Translations under genes and position numbers: made by a program
Source of the DNA: Alphaproteobacteria bacterium
GTDB lineage: Bacteria > Pseudomonadota > Alphaproteobacteria > UBA2136 > UBA6156
Assembly: GCA_027490875.1 (NCBI GenBank)
Contig: JAIXXE010000173.1
Location: 1 to 17,865, forward strand
DNA: 17,865 nt
Reading direction: 5' to 3'
The notes under the pieces: model-generated
Database searches by the model: none
What the model saw: only the letters and a program-made list of their open reading frames with translations
What the model was told of the DNA's origin: nothing
Shown here: positions 6,273 to 12,961 of the stretch, piece by piece
How positions within the stretch are numbered: position 1 is the first letter of the stretch
How the letters are laid out: the number at the start of each line of letters is the position of its first letter

Positions 6273-6756
6273 TCGAAGGGCCTTGGTCGTCTTCACGCGG
6301 TTTTAATTGCAGGGTTTCTAAGGCCTCAACGATGGTAAAAGGGTGAAAGACCCATGGCAAGACCAGCGGGCGGTGGGCTTCACGATCCTTCAAGACCAAC
6401 CGCAGCGAACCAGCCCTTAAAACCTGCTGCCAAAAGGTTTGGGTGACGTGCCATTCTATAATGTTATTGCCCAGAATCCCTTCGGTCTCTACGGCCATGC
6501 GGCCTTGGCGCAACAACAGACGCCGCGTTGTCACGGCCGCTTCAAAGTTGTTGTGCGGCGACCAATACACCACCCACAGGCCTGCAGCCACCAGCCCTAA
6601 TGGCTTGAACCACCAACCTACAATCGCCACGGCCAATCCACCAAGGAGCCACGGCCAACCGTACAACGGGTGCAACTTGGGGGTATAGATAATGACTTCG
6701 TCAGGCGCGAGCAGGCGCTCTAGGTGTGGCACAGGCTGAAGCACAGGCAATGCCAT
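6265..6756 (-). CDS. bPH2 (bacterial PH) domain membrane protein
   Basis: A 163-aa inner-membrane protein with a short N-terminus ending in HPLYGWPW, two membrane segments in a hairpin (LLGGLAVAIVGWW, then LGLVAAGLWVVYW), and a cytoplasmic bPH2 domain starting at EAAVTTRRLLLRQG, with alternating strands to the C-terminus. The architecture matches YdbS-type bPH2 proteins (PF03703), whose role is poorly known. The ATG at 6756 is chosen: it lies 4 bases after the dksA stop, while the frame extension to 6810 would overlap dksA by about 50 bases. It overlaps the following DUF971 gene by 8 bases. The C-terminal tail (PREDDQGPSNV) is acidic and probably disordered. Confidence 0.8.
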   Translation of the reverse strand: MALPVLQPVPHLERLLAPDEVIIYTPKLHPLYGWPWLLGGLAVAIVGWWFKPLGLVAAGLWVVYWSPHNNFEAAVTTRRLLLRQGRMAVETEGILGNNIIEWHVTQTFWQQVLRAGSLRLVLKDREAHRPLVLPWVFHPFTIVEALETLQLKPREDDQGPSNV

Positions 6757-6760
6757 ATTC

Positions 6761-7228
6761 TTACCCTGCGTAGCTAACTTCCTTGCGCTCCTGGCGGCGC
6801 TTGGCTTCAATGCTTAAGGTAGCAATCGGGCGGGCCAGCAACCGGCCAATCCCGATTGGGTCGCCCGTTTCTTGACAAAAGCCAAAGTCACCCTGCCGGA
6901 TTCGCTCCAGCGCTTCATCAATCTTGTTAATCAGCTTGCGGGCGCGGTCGCGGTTGCGCAGTTCCAGCGTCTGTTCGTACTCCAGGGTTGCTTGGTCGGT
7001 CAGGTCGGCTTCAATGGCGCTGTTTTCTTTCAGGTCGTGCATGGTGGAAAGATTGCCTGCTTCAAGCTCTTTGCGCCATTGCAGCAGTAAATCGCGGAAG
7101 TAGCAGAGCTGCTTCAAGCTCATGTACTCTTCCTTGTCGGTAGGGGCGTATTTGTCGGGGTAGCCGCGTTCCTTCGCCGAACGTGTGGTGAGAGGCTCCA
7201 GCCCTTCAATCGGCAATTTGATGCTCAT
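6761..7228 (-). CDS. dksA: RNA polymerase-binding transcription factor DksA (single-cysteine type)
   Basis: DksA inserts its coiled coil into the RNA polymerase secondary channel and, with ppGpp, reprograms rRNA and amino-acid promoters in the stringent response. In this 155-aa protein the coiled-coil tip has the essential DxxDxA motif as DLTDQA (75-80). The C-terminal globular domain aligns with the zinc-finger region, but of the four Cys positions only C118 remains; the others are T121, S139 and A142, with spacing preserved. This single-Cys form is known from Alphaproteobacteria such as Rhodobacter, so it is probably functional and zinc-independent. It is the first gene of a four-gene operon and has a readable sigma-70 promoter about 50-90 bases upstream. 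The ATG at 7228 is preceded by GGGGGA about 8 bases away. Confidence 0.95.
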   Translation of the reverse strand: MSIKLPIEGLEPLTTRSAKERGYPDKYAPTDKEEYMSLKQLCYFRDLLLQWRKELEAGNLSTMHDLKENSAIEADLTDQATLEYEQTLELRNRDRARKLINKIDEALERIRQGDFGFCQETGDPIGIGRLLARPIATLSIEAKRRQERKEVSYAG

Positions 7229-7285
7229 TGGTGTTTATCCCCCGTTGGTGTAGGCCCGCGCATGCTCTGGCCGTTGCGGGGTGGA

Positions 7286-7314
7286 ATGATAAGCGAAAAC
7301 CCTGAAATTGCCAA
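7286..7314 (-). promoter_or_regulatory. Sigma-70-type promoter of the dksA operon
   Basis: On the minus strand TTGGCA (7309-7314) and TATCAT (7286-7291) are separated by exactly 17 bases. The pair lies in the gap between cmk and dksA, about 57 bases before the dksA start. It gives the dksA operon a promoter independent of the cmk operon. Confidence 0.6.
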
Positions 7315-7348
7315 GAGAAATCGCCAACGCGCCTGCCAAGAGGCCGAA

Positions 7349-8116
7349 TCACGCCCCGCTGGGTGCGGCTGGCACTGTACGACCTAACTTAGCTTCTACC
7401 GCCGCAATCGCTTGCTGCAGCACTGCGGCCGCAGTGGCGGTGGTGCCATCCAACACCACGGCATCGGGGGTTTGCAGGAGGTTTTCGGCGTCGCGGGCAT
7501 CGCGGGCGGCCACTTGGGCAGTCACATCGTCAAGTGCCACCTGCTGACCGTTGGCCGAAACCTCCAGCCAACGCCGCCGGCCACGTTCGGACAAGCTGGC
7601 AGTCAGGAACAGCTTCACTTGGGCGGCAGGGGCAATCCGCGCACCGGTGTCGCGGCCATCCAGCACCACTCCAACCAGCGGCTGCCATTGCGCCACGAAG
7701 TTCTGTTGCAGCGCCAGCAAAGCCGCCCGTACTGCAGGCTGCACCGCCACCAGTGGGGCTGCCTGCCCGATGGCCAGGCTCCGCAACGAATCCCCAACCG
7801 ATTGCCCCAACACGCTGACTTCAAAGATATTATTGCCTGCGTGATGAAAATCGAAGGCACCGGGCGCGGCCAGAGCCGTGGCGGCAGCGGCGGCAGCGGT
7901 GTGGTCGGTGGGGTTTAGGCCCTGCTGCAGCAGGTGCCATGCCACCGCGCGGTACAGGGTGCCGGTGTCGAGAAACTTCAGCCGCCAGTGCCGCGCCAGC
8001 GCCTTGGCCAAGGTGCCCTTGCCGCTGGCGGTGGGGCCATCCACACATACGCACACCCCCGCCAGCGGGTTACGGGTTAAGTTTACGGGCCACGGGCTAG
8101 AGCCGAGGGAAATCAT
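7349..8116 (-). CDS. cmk: Cytidylate kinase
   Basis: Cmk phosphorylates CMP and dCMP with ATP in pyrimidine nucleotide salvage. The protein shows the P-loop GPTASGKG (27-34), the family motif FLDTGTLYRAVAW (48-60), the GVVLDGRDTGARIAP segment that corresponds to the DGRDIGT nucleotide-binding motif, VKLFLTAS, and the lid-region AARDARDAEN followed by a PDAVVLDGT ending. At 255 aa it is longer than the usual ~225 because of about 20 extra N-terminal residues from the ATG at 8116 and an Ala-rich insert near 75-90. A GTG closer to the P-loop is an alternative start. The start overlaps the upstream gene by 20 bases. cmk often sits with aroA and rpsA; here it lies after two unassigned genes instead. 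Confidence 0.9.
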   Translation of the reverse strand: MISLGSSPWPVNLTRNPLAGVCVCVDGPTASGKGTLAKALARHWRLKFLDTGTLYRAVAWHLLQQGLNPTDHTAAAAAATALAAPGAFDFHHAGNNIFEVSVLGQSVGDSLRSLAIGQAAPLVAVQPAVRAALLALQQNFVAQWQPLVGVVLDGRDTGARIAPAAQVKLFLTASLSERGRRRWLEVSANGQQVALDDVTAQVAARDARDAENLLQTPDAVVLDGTTATAAAVLQQAIAAVEAKLGRTVPAAPSGA

Positions 8117-8684
8117 CGGGGTCGGCTCGGTTGGGTTGAAACATGCGGGTATGCACAGGTGGTCGCGCCCGACTGCCCAAAATACTAAGCGCCAGATAGC
8201 CGACCATGGTCAGGCCCTGCAGCACCCAGCCGTAGGGCAACGTAAAACCTGCCAGCGCCTGCGCGGCATCCACCAGCACACTGGCTTGCAGCAGCAGTAC
8301 GCCCATGCTGATGGCGCTACCTGCCCAGCCAAGATCCAGCAACCGGCCGCGTACATAGGGGGTGACCAACAGCAGGCACAGCGCATTCACCAAGGCCGTG
8401 GCGTCGAAAGGGTGCGGCACCGTGTTGGCCAAAGCCGTGCTGGGTGCTGCAGGCCCCGTAAGGGTGGGCATCAGGGTTCCTGCCTGCGGCAGGCCGGTTG
8501 GTACGGCGCCTTGCAGCGCTTCCCGTGCGGCCAGCAGGGGCCCAAACATGCCACTGCCGCCTTCCAGTAACCCGCCAAGCATCAGCACCAGCCCGGGCAG
8601 AGAAAGTATGGTTAACGCGATCACAAATTCCATTCGCGGCACCCGCCGCCACGGCTGGAGCAGGCTGTTAAGGTAATCAAGCAT
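8097..8684 (-). CDS. Inner-membrane protein, possibly DUF805-like
   Basis: A 195-aa membrane protein with about four hydrophobic segments: FVIALTILSLPGLVLMLGG, a stretch near ALVNALCLLLVTP, SAISMGVLLLQASVLVDAA, and LQGLTMVGYLALSILG. The N-terminal LLQPWRRVPRMEFVIAL and the later GRLLDLGWAGSAI resemble the GRxxRxEF and RLxDLGxSG motifs of DUF805 proteins, but a roughly 60-residue Gly/Pro/Ala-rich loop lies between the halves and the match is partial. The C-terminus (MFQPNRADPDDFPRL) is hydrophilic. It overlaps cmk by 20 bases and follows the upstream unknown gene by 13 bases, so the three probably share a transcript. No function is assigned. Confidence 0.7.
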   Translation of the reverse strand: MLDYLNSLLQPWRRVPRMEFVIALTILSLPGLVLMLGGLLEGGSGMFGPLLAAREALQGAVPTGLPQAGTLMPTLTGPAAPSTALANTVPHPFDATALVNALCLLLVTPYVRGRLLDLGWAGSAISMGVLLLQASVLVDAAQALAGFTLPYGWVLQGLTMVGYLALSILGSRARPPVHTRMFQPNRADPDDFPRL

Positions 8685-8697
8685 GGCTTACGATACG

Positions 8698-9042
8698 CTA
8701 GTTAAGCTGCGCACGCACCTGATTTCCAGCATTCACGCGATAACTGGCCACAGAGGTGCCCTGTAACACGCGGTCGGTGGTGGCTTCGGCCAAGGCCGCC
8801 AACAACAGGCAGTCGCTCACAAAGGCGTCGCAGGCTACTTCCTCGGCGGGGCTGGGCGCGGCACCGTGGGCTGGGAAGGGGTTCTGGGCCGTTGCCGCCT
8901 GAATGCTATGGCCCACGCGGGTGCGTTCCAGCGGTGGCATACGGGTAAAGTTAGAAACCAAGCCCAGCCATTCTGGCTTGCTTAACGCCAAGGCAATCTG
9001 TTGGCCGCTTTCGCCCTGTAGCGTGAGCAAGAGCGTGAGCAT
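8698..9042 (-). CDS. Hypothetical protein, unrecognised (114 aa)
   Basis: I do not recognise this protein. From the ATG at 9042 it reads MLTLLLTLQGESGQQIALALSKPEWLGL, followed by MPPLERTRVGHSIQAA and an Ala-rich C-terminal half with two Cys (CDAFVSDC). The opening looks like a beta-strand leading into soluble protein, not a signal peptide. Longer starts at 9102 and 9144 exist, but the added residues are low-complexity. GGGGGTG about 9 bases before the 9042 ATG is a possible ribosome site. It is first in a probable three-gene operon with the membrane protein and cmk, and is transcribed divergently from the PAP2 operon. Confidence 0.6.
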   Translation of the reverse strand: MLTLLLTLQGESGQQIALALSKPEWLGLVSNFTRMPPLERTRVGHSIQAATAQNPFPAHGAAPSPAEEVACDAFVSDCLLLAALAEATTDRVLQGTSVASYRVNAGNQVRAQLN

Positions 9043-9160
9043 GCTAACACCCCCATTGGGTTGAGGAGCCTGTGATACGCCGTTGGTTAGTCCGTTGTGC
9101 ATGAGCCCGACGCTAAAAGCTCTGGCGGGTGTGGGCCAGCCCAATTGCTGCCCGAAGCAG

Positions 9161-9174
9161 CAGCTGGCCAGCTG
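9161..9174. promoter_or_regulatory. 14-bp perfect palindrome in the divergent intergenic region
   Basis: CAGCTGGCCAGCTG is its own reverse complement and lies between the divergent genes starting at 9042 and 9295. It is flanked by further inverted words (AGCAG on the left, CTGCT on the right). A dimeric regulator site is possible; no regulator gene is nearby. Confidence 0.35.
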
Positions 9175-9294
9175 TGACTGCTAACGCCAGAGGCGCCTGT
9201 GCCTTCACGGTCACAGCTATGTTTCACACGCCGGGTGACCCTCCCCCTTCAATCCCTCTGGGTTTCCTTCACAAAATACGTTACAACAGCGTTC

Positions 9295-10023
9295 ATGACA
9301 TGGCAGCACAGGCTTACCACACCCGCTGGCGCGGCCGCCGTGCTGTTATGCGGCCTTGGGGTTGGCTTGGCCCTTTGGGCCAGCGGGCTGGATATTGCCC
9401 TGCAGCGATGGCTTTACGCGCATTACCACGATGGGTTTAACCGTGCCATCCGCGCCCTCAGTGGCCTGGCCTTGGGGCGCACGCAAGTGTGGGCGCTGCT
9501 GGGGGTGGCCTTGGGGCTGGCGCTGTACCAAGGCGGGCTACAGGGCGCTTGGCAGGCGCTGCGTTTAACGGGGCAGCAGCTGCAAGCGTGGCTGCGCGGG
9601 GCGCGGGGCTGGTTGGCGGGGTGGGCCGAGCAACCCTTGCTCACGCGGCTATGCCTGACTGTTTTACCGATGTTGCTGGCCACGGGCTTGCTCCAGATTA
9701 TTCTGAAAATCCTGATTGGCCGCCCGCGCCCCAAAGAATTGCTGTGGAATGGGGCCGACCCCTACCTTGCCCAGCCGCTGGGCTTCGATGCCAGCTTCTG
9801 GAGCCTGCCCAGCGGCCACACGGCCAGTACATTCGTGATTTTTACCTGGTTGGCACTGGGTTTGCCACGCTGGCGGTGGCCGCTGTTGGCCGTGGCCTGT
9901 GTGTTTGGGGCCAGCCGCTTTTTAGCAGTTACGCCGCATTACTTGGGTGATGTGATAGCAGGCGCAGGCGTTGGGGCGGCGGTGGCGTTGGCGGCATGGG
10001 GGGCAATTCATCGTGCCCGTTAA
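9295..10023 (+). CDS. PAP2-superfamily membrane phosphatase (lipid phosphatase)
   Basis: A 242-aa membrane protein of the PAP2 family, which dephosphorylates lipid phosphates such as undecaprenyl pyrophosphate or lipid A. The catalytic signatures are KILIGRPRP (KX6RP, from K138), LPSGH (171-175, catalytic H175) and SR...H...D (S207, R208, H215, D219). Six residues separate SR from H in the third motif, one more than in the canonical SRX5HX3D. Membrane segments occur near 11-30, 65-80, 118-137, 176-190, 195-206 and 217-235. The frame could start at a GTG at 9199, but the ATG at 9295 begins just before the first helix; no good ribosome site is seen for either. The end overlaps the glycosyltransferase start by 11 bases. 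Context suggests an LpxE-like or carrier-recycling role, which is inference. Confidence 0.87.
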   Translation: MTWQHRLTTPAGAAAVLLCGLGVGLALWASGLDIALQRWLYAHYHDGFNRAIRALSGLALGRTQVWALLGVALGLALYQGGLQGAWQALRLTGQQLQAWLRGARGWLAGWAEQPLLTRLCLTVLPMLLATGLLQIILKILIGRPRPKELLWNGADPYLAQPLGFDASFWSLPSGHTASTFVIFTWLALGLPRWRWPLLAVACVFGASRFLAVTPHYLGDVIAGAGVGAAVALAAWGAIHRAR

Positions 10024-11989
10024 CGTTCCCTCACCCGCCGTAGCACCGCTGACAGCCCAGCCATACTTACCCAAAGAGCCCAAGGGGCCCAAAGGGAAAC
10101 CAGCCAAAGCGCGGAGACAGCAGCGGGTGTGGGGGCTGTGGGTCGGGCTGTTGCTGTTAGGGTTAACTGTGTTGTACGGCTTCGGGAACCGCAGCTACGG
10201 GCTGTTTGATGTGGATGAAGCCATCTTTACCCAAGCCACCCAAGAGCTTAAGGCAGCCGCAAGCCAACACGGTTTGGCGGCTCTGGCCATGCCGACCTAC
10301 AACGGCGAACCGCGTTACCATAAACCACCCCTCATCTATTGGGTTCAGAGCCTCACCCTTGGTCTCACGGGGGCCGGCTTCATGCCCGGCGACTGGGGCC
10401 TGCTGGGCGCCCGGTTGCCGAGTATTCTAGGCGCGTTGGGCAGCATTATTCTGTTAGGCGGCGCCATTGGCTGGCTGACTGGCAACCGTCGTTGGGCCTT
10501 GCTGGCCGCCACGGTATTGGGGCTGAACCTAAGCTTTTTGGTGGTTGGGCGGGCAGCCACCGCCGATGGGCTGCTTAACTTTTTTAGCCTCGCCCTTACG
10601 GTATGGGTGCTGCTGCTGCTCTTTCCACGCACGGCGCAAACCTCTCACACACCGCTGCGGCGGCAGGTGCGTACCATGCTTCAGGCACAGGCCCTGCGCC
10701 GTTGGGGTTGGGCCATTACAGGGGTGTTGGCGGGTTTGGCCTTTCTGGCCAAGGGGCCGATTGGCTGGCTGGCGGCCGGCATCGTGGGGGTTACTGTGCT
10801 ATGGGCGCGGCCCAATCGCGCGGCCACATGGCGGGTGTTGGCCCCTTTTAAAGTGGCGGTGGTGGTGGGGCTGGTTTTACTACCGTGGCTCTGGCTACTG
10901 GCGCGCCAGCATGGCTGGGGCTTTTTTTATGAGTTCATTATGGTGCATAACCTGCAGCGCTTTGGCGGCGACCTCGGCAACAGCCAGAGCGACTTTGCCG
11001 GTTACTACCTGCTGGTGCTGCTGGTGGGGTTTTTTCCGTGGGTGGCACTGTTGCCGCGCGCCTTGCGGCTGCTGTGGCAGGCGGCTACTCCGCGGCGCGC
11101 CCGCGCCTTACTGGCCAGCCCGGAGGCTGCGGTTGCGCTGCCTGCTCTGGCTGCGGTGTGGGCGGTGATTTATATTCTGTTCTTCAGCTTTAGCGGCACC
11201 AAGCTAGCGCATTACATTGTGCCAGCCTACCCAGCCTTGGCACTGTTGGTGGGGTGGGTGCTTAGCACCCCTACAGCCCCACGGCGTAGCCCCGTATGGG
11301 CCGTGCTGCCATGGGTGCTGGGGGGGGCTTTGCTGGCAGGGGTGCTTGGCCTGCTAGGGCCGGTGTTGCAAGGCATGCAAAACCTTAGCCTTACGGGCTT
11401 GCCCGCGTTGGCACAACTCTGGTTAGGCTTCCCGTGGCCCCTGCCCGACCCACTGGCCAATGCGGTGCTGCAACAGGCCATTCCGTTAGGGTGGGGCATG
11501 CCGCTGGTGGGCGGAGGGCTGTTCCTCACCACCACCCTACTGGCGGGGTTGTTGCGCGGGCGGTACCGTTGGCTGGTGGCCCTGATTATGGCGTGGGCCG
11601 CCACCCTGATGCTCATCGTACACAGCGTGGTGCCATTGGTCTGGGCCTATACGCAGGCCCCCTTGGCACGGGTTGCCAGCACACTGCGGCAGTTGCCGCC
11701 TGCCAGTGTGGTGGTGCACCATGGGTTGCATAAGCCTTCGCTGTTGTTGCTCAGTGGCAAGCCCTTTGAAAAGACCGATCACCCCCTCCAAATCCTGCCG
11801 TTGCTGGCGCGTACGCCCGAGCTTTGGGTGGTGGCCGAAGTGCAGGATATCCCCCCCCTGTTGGCCGAACTTGACCGCAGCCGCAGTGGGCTGTTGGTCG
11901 ATGCCCGTTGCAGTGCGGGGACTTGCCTGTTGCTACTAGCCCCGCTACAAACGCTGCAACGCTCACCAACATTGGCCCCACGCTCATGA
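10013..11989 (+). CDS. GT39/ArnT-like membrane glycosyltransferase
   Basis: This is a GT-C fold enzyme that moves a sugar from a polyprenyl-phosphate donor to an acceptor on the periplasmic side, as ArnT does with aminoarabinose on lipid A. Features of the 658-aa product: a cytoplasmic, Lys/Arg-rich head (KEPKGPKGKPAKARRQQR at 21-38), the first helix from about 40, the first periplasmic loop with FDVDEAIFTQATQEL (catalytic acidic residues near 66-69), NGEPRYHKPPLIYW (97-110), which is the ArnT/PMT hallmark, about ten more helices, and a small soluble C-terminal domain. The GTG at 10013 is chosen because upstream codons overlap PAP2 deeply and a G-run precedes it; an in-frame TTG lies at 9971. 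It overlaps PAP2 by 11 bases and the GT2 gene by 4. Confidence 0.87.
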   Translation: MPVNVPSPAVAPLTAQPYLPKEPKGPKGKPAKARRQQRVWGLWVGLLLLGLTVLYGFGNRSYGLFDVDEAIFTQATQELKAAASQHGLAALAMPTYNGEPRYHKPPLIYWVQSLTLGLTGAGFMPGDWGLLGARLPSILGALGSIILLGGAIGWLTGNRRWALLAATVLGLNLSFLVVGRAATADGLLNFFSLALTVWVLLLLFPRTAQTSHTPLRRQVRTMLQAQALRRWGWAITGVLAGLAFLAKGPIGWLAAGIVGVTVLWARPNRAATWRVLAPFKVAVVVGLVLLPWLWLLARQHGWGFFYEFIMVHNLQRFGGDLGNSQSDFAGYYLLVLLVGFFPWVALLPRALRLLWQAATPRRARALLASPEAAVALPALAAVWAVIYILFFSFSGTKLAHYIVPAYPALALLVGWVLSTPTAPRRSPVWAVLPWVLGGALLAGVLGLLGPVLQGMQNLSLTGLPALAQLWLGFPWPLPDPLANAVLQQAIPLGWGMPLVGGGLFLTTTLLAGLLRGRYRWLVALIMAWAATLMLIVHSVVPLVWAYTQAPLARVASTLRQLPPASVVVHHGLHKPSLLLLSGKPFEKTDHPLQILPLLARTPELWVVAEVQDIPPLLAELDRSRSGLLVDARCSAGTCLLLLAPLQTLQRSPTLAPRS

Positions 11990-12957
11990 CACCTCCGGCA
12001 TTGAACCCTTCGCCCGACCTTTCGTTGGTCATCCCGCTTTACAACGAAGCTGACAATGTTCCGGTATTGCTGGAAAGGATCGCCGCCGTGCTGCGCCCTT
12101 TGCCGCTGCGCTGGGAAATGATTTTGATTGATGATGGCAGCCGCGATAGCACCGCAGCCGCGCTGCAAGCGGCCGTGGCCAGCTACCCCGAACTTAGGCC
12201 ACTTTATTTGCGACGGAACTATGGCCAGACCACGGCGATGCAGGCCGGCTTTGACCACGCCCAAGGTGCGGTGGTGGTCACGTTGGACGGCGACCTGCAA
12301 AACGACCCGGCCGACATCCCCGCCCTGCTGGCGACGTTGGAAGCCACCGGCGCCGATATTGTCTCGGGCTGGCGCAAGCGCCGCCAAGATAATGCCCTGA
12401 CCAGCAACCTGCCCAGTCGGATTGCCAACCGCCTGATCGCCAGCATTACGGGGCTGAAGCTGCACGACCTCGGCTGTAGCCTGAAGGCTTACCGGCGCGA
12501 CTTGCTCGATGAGCTTAAAATCTACGGTGAACTGCACCGTTTCATCCCTGCTGTTGCGATGCAGTATGGTGCGAAGATTGTGGAGCAGGAGGTGTCTCAC
12601 CACAAACGCCAGTTTGGCGAAAGCAAGTATGGTCTGGATAAAACCCTGCGGGTGGCGCTGGATATTATTCAACTCTATTTCTTTCAGCGTTTTTTACAGC
12701 GTCCGCTGCACTTTTTTGGATATGTAGGGCTGATGGCTTTGGTGCCGGGTGGGCTGATGCTGCTGTACCTGCTGGTGCTGAAGCTGTTGGGCTTTGATAT
12801 TGCAAACCGCCCCATGCTGCTGACCGGTTTTATGCTGATCGTACTGGCGGTACAGCTGCTAGGGATGGGCGTGTTGGCCGAGCTGCTGACACGCATCTAT
12901 CACGAGCCAAAAGGGCGCAGCCACTACCTTCTACGGCAACCCAAGGCTTCTGCTTAA
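11986..12957 (+). CDS. Polyprenyl-phosphate glycosyltransferase, GT2 family (ArnC/GtrB/DPM1-like)
   Basis: This enzyme loads a sugar from a nucleotide donor onto a polyprenyl phosphate, making the donor for a GT-C enzyme like the one encoded upstream. The 323-aa protein has an N-terminal GT-A domain with SLVIPLYNEADN (13-24), DDGSRDST (49-56) and LDGDLQNDP (100-108), the DxD-type metal site, then GCSLKAYRR and RFIPAVAMQYGAKIVEQEVSHHKRQFGESKYG, which mark the polyprenyl-phosphate subfamily. Two C-terminal membrane helices follow (FFGYVGLMALVPGGLML and MLLTGFMLIVLAVQLLGMG). The ATG at 11986 overlaps the GT39 stop as ATGA; an in-frame start at 11908 is unlikely. The sugar (for example aminoarabinose, galacturonate, glucose or mannose) cannot be told. 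Confidence 0.92.
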   Translation: MTPPALNPSPDLSLVIPLYNEADNVPVLLERIAAVLRPLPLRWEMILIDDGSRDSTAAALQAAVASYPELRPLYLRRNYGQTTAMQAGFDHAQGAVVVTLDGDLQNDPADIPALLATLEATGADIVSGWRKRRQDNALTSNLPSRIANRLIASITGLKLHDLGCSLKAYRRDLLDELKIYGELHRFIPAVAMQYGAKIVEQEVSHHKRQFGESKYGLDKTLRVALDIIQLYFFQRFLQRPLHFFGYVGLMALVPGGLMLLYLLVLKLLGFDIANRPMLLTGFMLIVLAVQLLGMGVLAELLTRIYHEPKGRSHYLLRQPKASA

Positions 12958-12961
12958 CCCG

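Noticed and set aside
11779..12672. 297-aa minus-strand ORF
   Set aside because: Antisense to the GT39 and GT2 genes; no recognisable fold signals and a high Gln/Arg/Gly content.
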